Positions 1 to 12,392 are shown, counted from the first letter of the stretch. The stretch: DNA of 64,000 nt from Nematopogon swammerdamellus (GCA_946902875.1 OX336359.1:310001-374000); one strand, 5' to 3'. Translations and numbers: made by a program. The notes: generated by a model not told the origin, from the letters alone.

Positions 1-300
1 ACATCATCTGCAATTAGTATAAACTCAAAATAATATTTTAGAAAGCTGCAATTTCGAAACAAAGAGAGCATTTCGGAGTACTTAGGACCATTTAGTAGTA
101 CGTTTGTGGTTTTTTTTTTCACATATTAATTGGCATAAATAAAAATAAAAATCTGTCACCAACTTTTAAATATGGTCAACTTTTAGACAGGATTTTTTAA
201 TATATATATTTTTGAAATTCGTTGAACAAAAAACCGAAACGAAAATGTGGCAAATTTTGTAAATTGTGCCTCACGCTGTAGTACCGCAGTCTTAAACTGT

Positions 301-541
301 TGGTCCCTTTCTTTCTTACCTTACTAGGTGGTAGGGTTATTCCGGCCGGGCTGGTACCACCGCACTGAGCGAAACGCCGGTCGAAACGGCTATGTAAATA
401 GTTCGTGTTTTCCGTCCAGTTCCAGCCGGCGCGAAATGAAGGGAAGCACTGAAACGGGACCTAGTTCACCCGATGTTACGGGCTGACATCACGGATGTTG
501 TAGGTGATGTAGCCAACCTTGTCAGTATCCATAATAAAAAA
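301..541 (+). repeat. tRNA/5S-type SINE, 5'-truncated
   Basis: This is the tail part of the SINE family whose complete copies are at 34574-34943 and 55333-55700. Shared blocks are the 'ggtaccaccgcactga' segment, 'cgaaacggctatgtaaatag', and the end 'ggtgatgtagccaac' followed by 'gtcagtatccataataaaa'. The tRNA-like and 5S-like head is missing. The A-rich end lies at the right, so the copy is on the plus strand. Confidence 0.8.
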
Positions 542-1689
542 GCATGTACTTTTCAAACTATATTGTGCATTACAAAACTAAAAACCTATAACATATTATC
601 CAAAACCTAATAACCCCCCTTCAGGTGGGACGATGTGGGCACTGTTCCGAGGACGCTAGCGGCATTATTTTTTTTATGTCGTCCAACGAAAGATTGTAAT
701 TAAAATTAAAATATACTTTATTGCACACTTCTTCGTGCTTACAAAAGGCGGGCTTAATGCCTAGAGGCATTCTCTACCAGCCATACATGGCATTGTGGGT
801 AAGGTTGGTAGGTAGCGCGCGCAAATAATCATGTTCCTATGCAAACGACAACACACAGACATAGTGAGTTTGGCAACATGAGGTTCAGTAGAATAAATTT
901 CATACTGAAAATAGAGTTTGGGTTTTAGATAGTATACCTACATTTCATTATTATAATATGTAGAATATATTGTAATGTCTATAAATATTATTACTCTTAT
1001 CTCACTGAACTTTATATTTTCGAAACTCTCTATATTATTTAAGAGCTTGGAAAATGTTTTTACATTTAACAATTTGTTCACTTTCTACAACCGACCAGTA
1101 GGTACCTACCTAACTATCCTGTATGTAGGTTTTTTTTTAACAAAAAAGGTAAATTATGTACTGAAAGTTTTCTCATTTCGAGAGGACATGACTCTTCGAA
1201 TTTCCGTAAATGAAAATTCGCCCGAGTTACCCTACTTACATACGTCGAAGCTCCGCACGCGAGTAAATATAGTCGTTGCATCTCACAAAGGCACACGAGT
1301 GTAAGGACGCGTTAATTACTCGGTTTAAGTGAGAATAGGCCTGCTCGAAAGAAATAAATTGGCGAAGTTCTGTCATTATAAGAGTCACATTAATTTCAAC
1401 GCAACCCTTATGTGGCTTCGTGAGACGCAAAACATAGGTTGCGTAAGTAGGCACTTGAAAATGCGCAAACAAAGAAGAGGAAGGCTTCGATGCTCGAAGG
1501 AAATTGCTCGCTAACGTTTTCTTTGAAGCGCTGTAATCGAGCGCGGAGGCCCTCACGCTCAAATTTCAGGAGCTCTCTAACTCCGCGGAATTCGCGTAAG
1601 GAATGTGTGAATTTTGAAGGAGCTGTAGCACCATTCCAAGCTAAGGACGACGGAAATATATTTTTTATGTAAACCAGCATGGGTGGCTG
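542..1689. other. No supported gene; AT-rich DNA
   Basis: Several overlapping frames of 60-109 codons exist on both strands, but none has a recognisable domain, a codon pattern that stands out, or splice sites that support it. The piece at about 715-860 resembles the 3' tail of a minus-strand non-LTR element (A-rich end at left, then 'ggcgggcttaatgcc'), which is only a resemblance. Confidence 0.4.
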
Positions 1690-2053
1690 TGCTGAGAGAC
1701 CAATGGTGCAGTCGACAGAGCCAAAATCACCTCTCCTCGCGAAACCACTCTCAGTTAGGTGCCATGCCAGTAGATTTGCGGACTGTTGCTAGGTTGTCTA
1801 GCCCGTTAATACGACGCTTGAAGACACCCAGGTTAAAGGATTCAGGAAATACACTCGCCGGAAGACAGTTCCACACTCTAGCGGTGCGACAAAGAAACGA
1901 TTTAGAGAACCGATGGGTTCTCAAAAGCCCAATGTCAACAACAAAAGGGTGCTGAGTCTTTCTGCGACGAGTCATGCGGAGATAGGACGGGTGGCAGGGA
2001 ATAAGGGATGCTAGTTCCGCAGAGCAGCGTCCGTGATAGTATCTGTAAAACAA
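1690..2053 (-). pseudogene. Non-LTR retrotransposon RT, C-terminal relic
   Basis: The minus strand reads about 100 codons that match the tail common to jockey/CR1-type RT ORFs in insects: a segment with CHPSYLRMTRRR, then RTHRFSKSFLCRTARVWN, then LPASVFPESFNLGVFKRR. This tail lies downstream of the polymerase fold, so no catalytic residues are present. The copy is 5'-truncated and has no start of its own. A diverged copy of the same tail is at about 24590-24740, and the end of the relic at 10735-11630 belongs to the same group. It is a dead fragment, not a host gene. Confidence 0.7.
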
Positions 2054-3117
2054 AGCGAACCCACGAACTCTAAATTGATATTGATAATAATAATTGGTTC
2101 TCTGTCAACCGTCACCATGCGGCATGGTGCTCGTGGAAACGTCGAGCGGCAGATCCAAAACAGATTTGCGATGCAGCAGGAAAACTATTGCAGAATGTGT
2201 TTTATTCCAGTGAACCATGTGTATAAGCCGTGCCAGTCGCTAATACGCAGGACCTTGTCATACTAAAATATTACGTTTAGTCACGCACACAGAGTTCTAG
2301 TAAAAAAATTGCCATACAAAAAAAACCTGGGACAATGTTCCAACACACTAACTAGCAATTGGCGACTTATATATGTTTTATCGGGGTGATTCTTCGTCGG
2401 AGTAACGGATGTCGTAATTATGGAAGGTATTATGTAATGATTCTTTGAAAATGCGAAAAATTCACTAATGGTGATTCTAATTCTGACGTGTTGCACGACG
2501 GGCCGGTGCCAAAACCAGGTCACGTGTATCAATACACAAAACTATACTGCACGCAGGCACGGTGCTTCACACATACCTGTGTAGTGTTCTTCGCGCGAGA
2601 TACGATGCTTCGTCGCGCTAAGCTTGGAATCGAGCTACCGGGGGCCTGAAATTGATAATTTACGGTTATCGGGGAGACTGAGTCAAATGTAGATGACTTG
2701 TTACATACTATGAACTTACAGAGCTACACGGTAGCTACCTGCGTGTTGTGTGTTGCGTGTTATGTGTTCAGCGAGGTGACGTTATTACATTCACTCTACA
2801 CTTATGAATTTATTAGCACTACGAACTTTGAACAGTATATTGAATATTCTGGTAAATAGCACGCTGCTGCTGCTAGCGACATATTTGTACTAAGTGTACA
2901 CCCCAGTAATATTTATACATCCGTAGGTAGTAAGTTTAAGTTTGTGTATTCTGCAATTAATTAAAATATGTACATGGAAGGGCACAGCTACCGAAAAACT
3001 TCCTTCAGAAATAACATATGAAAGCGCTGAGAAGACTTTTCGGTATCTTCAGCGACAACGTCTTACGGATAATACGCTTTACTATAATAAGCGAATTTAT
3101 TGACTATGTTTCTATAA
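2054..3117. other. No supported gene
   Basis: AT-rich sequence on both strands with only short frames. I see no repeat unit, tRNA shape or coding-like stretch here. Confidence 0.4.
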
Positions 3118-3410
3118 TCACCGAACTAAATACTAGAAGCAGCAAAGCGCAATTAAACATGTTTCCTGTCGGTAAATAAAATATATGCGCGCCTTCACAT
3201 CATGCAATTGCCATCGTGAATACTTTCAAACGATCGCACTACAAGCCATGTCATGATATTAATGCGCTAACGCTCCTCACTCGCGTATTTGCGGACATAA
3301 GACGATAAGGTGAGCCATTCATACAACACAGTCATCCATCAGTCATTGTAAACGCAGCGTATAAGCTGATTTGGTCAGTGACATGTTTTTTCGAGAGTGA
3401 TGCATGAGAA
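3118..3410 (-). repeat. Interspersed repeat, inverted copy of 38930-39185
   Basis: Blocks such as 'cgtatttgcggacataagac', 'tttcaaacgatcgcac' and 'gcgccttcacatcatgcaa' recur in reverse complement at 38930-39185. The part around 'aagcagcaaagcgc' also resembles 34440-34490. No coding potential is evident. The class is unknown; a non-autonomous element is likely. Confidence 0.6.
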
Positions 3411-3886
3411 TGGCTCATCTATTACTATTATTATGTCAGTGACCTGAAAGTGATAAAATTAATCTGCGACATTTAATTTGATGTTTGACGAATTATTGGG
3501 ATTGTGAACATTACAAATGAGCAACCGCATCTAATTACGTTCTCGAAAATAATAACACGAGTATTTTGACCAACCGTAATTTTGTCTGCAATCAAACAAA
3601 TAACTAACAAGGCAAATGTGCCAAAAACCATAAACAATTTATCTGCTATTGATTGTTAGGTTAGGTAGATACACGTAGCTGTGGACCTGTATGTATGTAT
3701 GTATGTATTGAATGTATGTTTTAGGTGTTAACTATATTACGTATATTATTATTTTTAATTTCGCAATTTCCTTATTAATTTCGCACTACCGTCAGTTCGA
3801 ACCACGGTCAGCATCTATCCAAGTCCGGTTCTATCGTCCAAGTTCTGACCGCGCCCAGGTATGCTTATAAGTATAAATGAGTATTG
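3411..3886. other. No supported gene; short (TATG)n
   Basis: A short TATG run occurs near 3690-3710. Nothing else is recognisable. Confidence 0.4.
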
Positions 3887-4199
3887 AGCCCCACACTCGC
3901 CCCGCACGCGGGCAGCCCCACACTCGCCCCGCACGCGCGCAGCCCCACACTCGCCCCGCACGCGCGCAGCCCCACACTCGCCCCGCACGCGCGCAGCCCC
4001 ACACTCGCCCCGCACGCGCGCAGCCCCACACTCGCCCCGCACGGGCGCAGCCCCACACTCGCCCCGCACGCGCGCAGACCCACACTCGCCCCGCACGCGC
4101 GCAGTTTCACACTCGCCCCGCACGCGCGCAGCCCCACACTCGCGCAGCCCCACACTCGCCCCGCACGCGCGCAGACCCACACTCGCCCCGCACGCCGCC
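3887..4199. repeat. 27-bp GC-rich minisatellite
   Basis: Unit 'ccccacactcgccccgcacg' plus 'cgcgcag' is repeated about 11 times with single-base variants and one shortened copy near 4130-4146. Because 27 is a multiple of three, several frames on both strands stay open as 9-residue repeats. The composition is far above the surrounding AT-rich DNA. I read it as non-coding satellite sequence. Confidence 0.9.
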
Positions 4200-4682
4200 G
4201 GCGTCCGGCGAGCCAACGCGCTCTCGTCTAACAATAAATTGGCAATAAAGTGAAATTATTTATAGCAGCCCGAGCGAGGGGAGACGACCGAACAGTTCGA
4301 TATGGTGGAAGCAGCTTTCACAGAAGGACTGGCACCTTAACGGGGGTGTAATTGGCTGTGACTGAGAAACCAATCCGAAATATCCTACAAAAAAACTATA
4401 ATTAGCCATTTTTCAAAATATAAAAATTTCAAACATGGACGTACTAACTGCATTCGCCGATTATTTTCTTGTAAAGTGTTTTCATTCGAAACTCATCTAG
4501 TGCGAATCGAATCCGTGAAAAAAGAATTCCGTACTATTCCGTTTTTCATGAGAATTTTAAAACATAGGATTTTCGTTTATGTTTTCCTGTAAACCAGGGG
4601 TCGGCAACGTTTTACTATAGGAGGGCCATAATTCTTACCAGAGGATCAGTGCGGGCCGCATCTCATCTTCATAAGTACATAC

Positions 4683-4930
4683 AATATTAAAATAAAAAAA
4701 AACTATATTTAAAAAAATATCAAAACCGCCTTCAAAAATGTATGAAATAAAAAAAAAATCGAACCCTAGAGTTGAAGGCGGTGCTAAAGAAGGCTACACA
4801 AATAACAAAGGATATCATCCACTCATGTTTTCTTTCATGCATCATTTTTGCTTGCTTTAGCACCGCCTTCAACTCTAGGGTTCCATTTTCTTTTTATTTC
4901 ATACATTTTTGAAAGCGGTTTTCATATTTT
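4683..4930. repeat. Inverted-repeat (foldback) MITE, partial copy
   Basis: Arms 'accgccttcaaaaatgtatg' and their reverse complement near 4862-4925 face each other around a middle of about 60 bp. The arm sequence is shared with the larger palindrome that follows directly. Confidence 0.7.
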
Positions 4931-4931
4931 T

Positions 4932-5644
4932 AACCGACTTAAAAAAAGGAGGAGGTTCTATGTTCGGCTGTATGTATTTTTTTTTTATGTATGTTCAGCA
5001 ATATCTTCCCCAATTGTGAACCGATTACGATGATTCTTTTTGTGTTCGGTTCAGTCTAGCTCCAAGGTGGTCCCATTTTTTTTTGGTCAAGATCGGATTG
5101 GAAAGCGAGGCGGAATCGCGAGGCCGAAGGCCGAGCGATTCCGCCGAGTACATTAATAGCAAATAAAAATTACATACTAAAAAAACTGTGAAATAAAAAA
5201 CTATTTAAAAAAATATAAAAACCGCCTTCAAAAATGTATGAAATAAAAAAATAAAAATCGAACCCTAGAGTTGAAGGCGGTGGTGCTAAAGCAAGCAAAA
5301 ATAACCGACCGCCTTCAACTCTAGGGCTCGATTTTTATTTTTTTATTTCATACATTTTTGAAGGCGGTTTTTATATTTTTTTAAATAGTTTTTTTTAATA
5401 CTTTTTTATTTCACAGTTTTTTTAGTAATTTTTTGCTATTAATGTACTCGACGGAATCCGCCTCGCTTTCCAATCCGATCTTGACCAAATGGAAATGGGA
5501 CCACACCGGAAGCACCAGCTTTCAAATAAAAAAAGAATCATCAAAATCGGTTCACCCAGTCGAAAGTTCTGAGCTAACAAACATAACAAGAAATAAAAAA
5601 TACAGTCGAATTGAGAACCTACTCCTTTTTTTGAAGTCGGTTAA
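4932..5644. mobile_element. Foldback MITE, long imperfect palindrome
   Basis: The left end 'taaccgacttaaaaaaagg' (about 4932) is matched at the right by 'ccttttttgaagtcggtta' (about 5625-5644). The inner arms 'accctagagttgaaggcggt' and 'accgccttcaactctaggg' meet at about 5285-5310 around the centre 'gctaaagcaagcaaaaataa'. There is no ORF. The same element is split in two by other insertions at 57158-57476 and 61432-61560. Confidence 0.8.
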
Positions 5645-6364
5645 TAAAACGCATTGGTGCATTATTAGTCATATTTATTTGAATTCAAGTTATATATTTC
5701 AATGAAATATTACTATAAAAAACTGTCAAAATCTTAATTTTTGCGGCTGCATTTCACTTCCATCTTTGGAATATCTGCTTGCATCTTAGACGTAGAAACG
5801 CGCAGTATCGCATCTAAATGGCGTGCAACAGTTTATTAGGAACAATGCTTATTTTTTGTAAGCCAACGCGTTCGTGCATGTCACAGATTTCACTTTAGAC
5901 GCGAAATAAAAAAAAAAAAAAAATTAATTAATGTTTAGGGCTTTAGCCGTATTCGGATGTCAGCACCATGGTGACTTTTAAAATATTTAATTCCGAATGA
6001 TAAGACCTTTATTTACAAAAAATTCTGAGTTTTTACCAGTGGTCAGACTGATGGTCAGACTAGTCTGGCCAACGGGATTTTTTTCCCGTTGGTTAGATTC
6101 GCGGGTCGCAAGGAAGACGCTCGCGGGCCGCGGGTTGCCGACCGCTGCTGTAAAATAAGAGAGAGATAATAAGAGAGGTCCTATATTCGGAATTTATAAA
6201 TAAAATAACATGTCTCACCCGCACGTTCAGTAGTGGCGAGGTATTACTTGAGCGTAACGAAAACATGTTTCGGGATAATTGCTATAACTCAGTAAGTACA
6301 ATAGTGAATAGTGGTTATCTACACTTCTACACTATAATAATATATTATTATAAAGAGGTAAAGT

Positions 6365-6498
6365 TTGTAAGTTTGGAAGTACATGGGAGGGGAATCACCG
6401 AAAATACTCATCCGATTTAAACATTTATTTGGCCAATATTTAGAATGGACCTTCAGGATGGACATAGGCTATGCGAGCGAAGCCGCGGGCACAGATTA
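6365..6498 (+). repeat. Interspersed repeat, inverted partner at 7366-7495
   Basis: The segment 'aatggaccttcaggatggac' followed by 'ataggctatgcgagcgaagc' and 'cgcgggcacag' is repeated in reverse complement at 7366-7495. It resembles the 3' tails of abundant lepidopteran retroelements that end in 'cgcgggcacagctagt'. The class is not determined. Confidence 0.6.
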
Positions 6499-7365
6499 CT
6501 AGGGCAACAGCTAAGTGGTAATAAGTTAAAAGTGTTCCGTCTCATATAAATTGGGTACATATTGAACTTTGGCGACGGAGAATAAAAACAAATATTCACA
6601 CTTCAAATTAGAACCTCGAGCTCATGAGGATAACGAACGATTATCAAAAAATATATGACATGGTCAATTTATATGGAATGTATGTAACAATGGAAGCTCT
6701 ATACGTTTGAATTGTTCGGGGACGACGTCCTCTCGTCCTTCGAAAATAATAGAGAAAGCCCTGAGGAGTGCGCGGGAAATATGATGGCACTCCCCACCTC
6801 GAACCGCGAACGCTTTGTTCTTGTACTAAATAACAAAACTGTAAAGGGAGCCCTTCGTGTCGTCTTTCTTTTTTTATATCGAGAACTTTTAGCTTGTCAC
6901 TTAGGAATTTTTAGTCGAGTTCTTGAATGTTTTGGCGGATCGACCTAGCCAGCACTTCCACACATAAACGCTGAACAATGTGATATAAACAATAGTACCT
7001 GGGCGACCGAGCTTCGCTCGGCATCTACACCTATCTAGATAAACTTTAAAAAAATAACATTATCTAAATAATAAATTTCATCCAAATCGTTAGAGCCGTT
7101 TCCGAGAAACCAATTGTATATACATATACAATTTTAGCTCACTTGAAGTAATAGGATAACAGAGATAGGTACTAAATAGACAATTAACTAAAAACTATAA
7201 CAATGTTGTATCCACAATAAAGATAGCCCTGTTTCACCGCCATTTAGGTAAATTAAATATTTCTGTAACAATTAAACATAAAACTATTATAAGATGCTAG
7301 GGGATAAATAAACGTGTTATGAGTAGAAAGTGAGAGTGTGTATAATCGATGCACATATTTGTGAC

Positions 7366-7840
7366 TAGCTTTTGCCCGCCGCTTCGCTCGCATAGCCTAT
7401 GTCCATCCTGAAGGTCCATTCTAAATATTGGTCAAAGAATTTTTTAAATCGGATGAGTATTTTCAGTGATTACCTCCTAACATCCAAACTTACATCCTTT
7501 CCTACGCGCTCGTACTGTAGGCCACTTCAACCTGGTGCGGTACTAAGTTATGTGGTCATATTTTCTGAGGTTGAAGATATACCTGACGCACGTATTATGT
7601 AGGCGCTCGAGTTTATCTAGTAATGACTCATTTAGATCTAAGAAGCAGACGTCAGCATAGTCAATAATAGAGAGTAGAAGAGATTGTGCTAGGGCCGTTT
7701 TAGTATGTTCCGGAAGAAAATTTTGAAGACGCTTTAGCGAGTGTCATGAACCATAGACCTTCCGACAAATTGTACCAACCTGAGGAGACCACGAAAGAGT
7801 TTGGTCGAACAATATACCGAGGTTTTTTACAGTTTACAGG
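7366..7840 (-). pseudogene. Repeat tail plus non-LTR RT relic (minus)
   Basis: From about 7840 down to 7495 the minus strand reads an RT C-terminal domain: VKNLGILFDQTLSW, then TALAQSLLLSIIDYADVCF, then LERLHNTCVRYIFNLRKYD and LKWPTVRARRKG. This layout (NLG..D..L.W..., II.YAD, DKLERLHN, YRTRLKW) is the conserved post-catalytic region of jockey/CR1-type ORF2 proteins. Two in-frame stops interrupt it, one after the GS of 'VYGS' and one after 'YDHIT'. The left part, 7366-7495, is the interspersed repeat that is inverted at 6365-6498. It is a dead, 5'-truncated fragment. Confidence 0.75.
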
Positions 7841-7913
7841 TTACAAACTTATTTAGTATGCATTCTGGCTCTGGTACCCTTTTTTTAATGGAAAGCAGGA
7901 CATACAGCGCGCG

Positions 7914-8408
7914 CCAAACTAACGCAGAGGTGTACACCTACAACTTATCTTCAATGTTATGTACAAACTAACGCAGAGGTGTACACCTACAACTTATCTT
8001 CAATGTTATGTACAAACTAACGCAGAGGTGTACACCTACAACTTATCTTCAATGTTATGTACAAACTAACGCAGAGGTGTACACCTACAACTTATCTTCA
8101 ATGTTATGTACAAACTAACGCAGAGGTGTACACCTACAACTTATCTTCAATGTTATGTACAAACTAACGCAGAGGTGTACACCTACAACTTATCTTCAAT
8201 GTTATGTACAAACTAACGCAGAGGTGTACACCTACAACTTATCTTCAATATTATGTACAAACTAACGCAGAGGTGTACACCTACAACTTATCTTCAATAT
8301 TATGTACAAACTAACGCAGAGGTGTACACCTACAACTTATCTTCAATGTTATGTACAAACTAACGCAGAGGTGTACACCTACAACTTATCTTCAATATTA
8401 TGTACAAA
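7914..8408. repeat. 49-bp tandem repeat, 10 units
   Basis: Unit starts read by the word 'aacgcagagg' are 7921, 7970, 8019, 8068, 8117, 8166, 8215, 8264, 8313 and 8362, an exact 49-bp period. The units are almost identical; the only change I see is 'caatgtt' to 'caatatt' in three of them. Each unit holds the 12-bp palindrome AGGTGTACACCT. The array is flanked by 'gcgcgcc' on both sides. Confidence 0.95.
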
Positions 8409-10379
8409 ATGCGCGCCGAATTAAACTGGTAGTGTTTTATTTTATATACTTTCAGGAATAGTCTTCCGTCTCCATGTAATATTTCATGTGCGCTGATAAG
8501 ATCTTCTTATTTTCATAAACTTACTTGGTGAGAAGTTATTTTCAGAGCATATTTGACTGCATATTTACATCTTATAAAATACATTTTTGTTTGTAAATAC
8601 GCAACAGTTTTTACTCCACGAGAACGGGAAGATTTTAATGCGGTTTTAAAGAACATAAACGATTATATTGACATATTAGGTAATTGGGCAGGAAATTCTA
8701 GTGCGTTCTAGCTAGACATAGTTTGTTTTGAGATATCATATCAAAATTAAATAATTGTTGTTTATCTAACTAAATGAATCATGAAACAATATAGGTACCT
8801 ACATAATATATTATGATAAAACGAAGTATCCATGTCCATCAAAATAAATAAACACTGGGTTAGGTCAACGAGTCAGGTCAATAAAATTCAAAAATTTCTT
8901 TTATTCAATTTTGCCAACCTAGCGCCCGAAATGTCTATTTCAAACCCATCGGAATTTCTGTACAGCGAAACCCCGAAACTAAGCCTTGTCCTTGCTGATA
9001 CAATATAAAATAACACTTTGCCAATTGCCTAATAGGAATTAGATTTCAAAATGTTTGTTTAGTGTCTTGCGAACTTAAAGCTGGAAACTCCAAGTTTGGA
9101 ATATCTGATATTGAACAAACGTGGGTAGGGGCGAGGGCGGGCCAACCGCTCGCTCGTGTTGCTAAAAGTCGATACTGATATATTAACAATACCTTTGTTA
9201 GCGCGGTTGTAGCGCAAATGGATATTCAAGAGGCATTAAAAGGTGTATTAGGCTCACGTTACGTATAAGTATTTTATACTTATAAGTATTTTTATTTTTT
9301 ACTACTTTCATTGTAGGTTCATTTTCCGTAAAAATATTGTCGTTATACCTATCAATATTTTAATTTACTAATTGACGAGCCCCTATGTGTGTACAATCTG
9401 TATGATGACCAAATGATTTTAACTATTTAGCACTTTATAGTATCTTTCAATAACCGACCACGACAATATTTTGGTACATCGAATAAAACCACTTTTTTCA
9501 TCCATTACCAGGCAAATGATAAATGTATTAAATTTAGATTTTGTATTGGCGAATTAGGCCAACATGTCATTTAAACCAAAACTACGAGTAAAAGTTAACC
9601 TAAAGTTACCTAACATAATTTCATTTGTATATTAAAAAACAAAGGAATTTTCAGCACCCTAGGAGCGGCGACAGTGTCGTGCGGTTGGTAGCGGTATGTA
9701 GGTAGTGGTAGTAGGAGGTAGAATATATTTCACTCCGGGACCCTGCGCCAGACGTTAACGCACTCTTTAGACCTACTCTTGACACTTAAGAGAAAGTTAT
9801 TTTTACAGCCTTCGTAATATCCAGCGGCTGTATTCTGTTTCGTTAACGCTTCAGATTCAGATACAATAGATAGACTTTTTTCGAAGGTAATTTTTGCATA
9901 ATTAGAAATAAGTTTTTGAAAAAACTTTTACTTAATGTTGTATGTTACAATTTTATGGAATTCTTGTCTAAGCCGTTTCAATAGGGATATAAGTTCGTTC
10001 AAGTTAAAGTAAATACAAATAATATTTTTTTTTCGTTAGCTAATTATTCTAATTAATTCATAGGATTTAATTAGTTTCAGCTGCCCTACATTTTCGTAAA
10101 TGAAGTGAAGTATTTTTTTTTAATAAAGTGACAATGGCATTTAGTACATACCGACGACGTAAGTACTCAAGCAACACGAAGCAACAACCTACTGGCCTAC
10201 TTAGAGCTTCCAGTCCGAACGGAATAGGGATTACTCTCAACTTTCAGATTCAGTCGGAGCTTAGCGCTGCATTCTATGTACAGAGACTAGCTGCGAACCA
10301 ACTTTATCCATGTGAAGTTTGCCACGTGAACGACGCACTGCAACGCTTTACGCTGAATTTATGAAAAATTAATAAAATA
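8409..10379. other. No supported gene
   Basis: AT-rich, with frames up to 78 codons and no recognisable domain. The 78-codon plus-strand frame at 10128-10364 has no family resemblance that I can see. Confidence 0.4.
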
Positions 10380-10485
10380 TTATGTCGGTGTTGCGCAGTA
10401 ATTTACCAGAGTACTTTCCGCACAACACCGATTACTCTGCTTACCCCGATTGTCGGGATATGGCGTGTGGTGTGTATTAATTTAT
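10380..10485 (-). repeat. Interspersed repeat Z, partial, minus
   Basis: Reverse complement of the repeat seen at 45108-45415 and 56330-56660: 'tatcccgacaatcggggtaa', 'gcagagtaatcggtgttgtg', 'cgcaacaccgac'. Only the first third of the unit is present. Confidence 0.75.
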
Positions 10486-10734
10486 GCATAGGCCGAATTG
10501 ACAAACTGCTGTAAACATATTTATAGAAGCTTATTGTTTAGCGAACCTAGTAACTATCGATCAATAAATATTTGCAGCCAATAATGTCCGGTTTTGGTTA
10601 TTACACCCGAGCTGTACTCGAAGTCGGAGAATCGGACGCGTCAATTTCATCCCGAAGACGTGCCAACTGCCAATTCGGATTGAAGGCGGACTAAAGTCGC
10701 TGGGGAATGGTATTAACCTTCAATTTGAATATCC

Positions 10735-11630
10735 GTGGATTGTAGGAGTAGGGTAAGATATTCCCGGAAGTCAATTTCGCACCTTTGCAGTGCGACGCAA
10801 GAACAATTTAGAGAATCGTGCCTTTCTAAGAACTCTTCTGTCGACTACAAAACGATGTTCCTCGTGAGTATAGCGGCTTTGGCGAATGTGAACAGGCGGG
10901 GGAGGTAGTGAAGGCAGTAGTGTTAATTGTTTATTTATCATCACTTAGATTTGTCATATTTTAAATTGTAATATCCCGCCATAATACCTCAGAGTAGCGG
11001 CCAAAGTAGTACCGGTAAAACAGGCTCAATGATTCAACGATGCGTCTGGGCTTCAGTGGTTGAAGGTTCTTCGTGAGTACAGAGACGCCAATGAGGAAAA
11101 TGGTCATTGGTCGTTGAATAGAATCCGACGCTTTTCAGCCTAGGATTCTATTCGGGAGGAACTACTCGGGAGATCCCTTACAAAGATGACTGCAATATAC
11201 CATCACTGATCGTATTTGCGCTCGGAGTGAAAAATCGCCGACATTCGTATAGGATCCCTAATTTTCGGGTCTCTAATTTCGCCTTGTACTCTACGTAAGA
11301 CCAAAATCGAACTTCCCTGGACACCTCCACATCCAGGAAGATCAGATCATCGATGAGGACTCGGCTGCCCTCGAAAGTAGCTTGGATAGGAAACGAATCA
11401 TCCATAGTAGCGAGGGCGCAAGCTTGCGTCTTGGTTACGTTGAAGTTAAACTAGTTATCCTTCCCCCAAGAGGACGCTTTCCAAGAACTAGGTCAATCTG
11501 ACCAACAGTGTCCCGTCTCGCATTTGCTACTGAAGCGGCTTCACCTTTCGAGTCTTTGGTGAACGCTTCGTGCACCGCGCTGTCGCCCGCATAACAATGT
11601 ATTTCGCCGAGCGCCGCCGCGGTTGTATAA
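10735..11630 (-). pseudogene. Jockey-type non-LTR RT relic, decayed
   Basis: The minus strand reads from about 11620: CYAGDSAVHEAFTKDSKGEA, where YAGD stands in the place of the RT catalytic YADD motif. It continues with FNVTKTQACAL, then DDLIFLDVEVSREVRFWSYV, then KAKLETRKLGILYECRRFF. This is the palm end and thumb of a jockey-clade RT. The order is kept down to a tail with LRRTAKVRN near 10760-10830. Frameshifts, stops and an AT-rich insertion (about 10930-10975) break it. With the first catalytic Asp replaced by Gly and many breaks, it cannot be active. Confidence 0.75.
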
Positions 11631-12392
11631 ACAATATCGCGATGCGTCTGACTTCTAAAATAAAGTGTAAAAGTAAAACCTGCAAATACCTATACATTGA
11701 AAAAATTATTAACTAGTTCAGTAACATCTTACTAAACCTTAGGAAGGAGCAACTGGTTTATTTGGTTTTTTAGACGTTACCAAACTGGTTATACTTCGCA
11801 CCCCGGCTAAAATAGGGGCTTAACTCAAAAATGTCAATTTTTCAATAGAGCCAAAAAACTAATGCAATGTAAAAAAAAGTATTATTTTGTTAATTATATC
11901 TTATCCTTTTAGTGAAACTAATAAGTGTTATATATCATCGTATTCGCAATAATTTTGCCTATTTAAAAATAAAATCCAAATGAGGTTTTCAGCAAAGATT
12001 AGCCTGAAAAGTTTGAGTTGTGACAGTATTTTTGAAATAAAATTAATTATTATTTGAATTAATACTCGCTTTATTGACCAAAAATATGAAACTTAGCCAA
12101 ATTCTCAAGTTTAAGGACACAAATGTTGGATGTAGAAGACACGAAAGTAAATTTAGGATGACTGTCAAATTATTTATGAATTATCATTGTTCATTCTTCC
12201 AATTTAGAACTAAAAACCAAATAAAAATGTTATATTTTTTTAACTTCTTATCTATCTTGCCATACATCTTACATTGTAACCTTATAAATCAAGTTAATAA
12301 CATCTTAAAAATACAGCAGTGGAAGCACATAAAAACGTGTGAAATGTTAGTTTAAATTGTTTTCTTATATGGACATGGTCTTATGTATAACT

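Larger units (their letters stand above)
4595..6147. mobile_element. hAT-type DNA transposon derivative with nested foldback MITE
   Basis: The left end is CAGGGGTCGGCAAC (4595-4608) and the right end is GTTGCCGACCGCTG (6134-6147), an imperfect terminal inverted repeat of the hAT type. It is flanked by an 8-bp direct repeat, CTGTAAAC (4587-4594) and CTGTAAAA (6148-6155), with one mismatch; 8-bp duplications are typical of hAT. The inner part is taken up by palindromic MITE sequence and carries no transposase ORF, so the copy is non-autonomous. The flanks 4495-4594 and 6148 onward resemble an uninterrupted copy at about 20600-20735, which looks like the empty site. Confidence 0.75.

Noticed and set aside
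1236..1680. Overlapping ORFs of 90-108 codons
   Set aside because: Frames on both strands are open at once with no recognisable domain, as expected by chance.
3815..4248. Repeat proteins of 84-139 codons on both strands
   Set aside because: They come only from a 27-bp minisatellite whose period is a multiple of three, so all frames stay open without selection.
7914..8408. CRISPR-like array
   Set aside because: The units are contiguous identical 49-bp repeats with no variable spacers, and the context is a eukaryotic genome.
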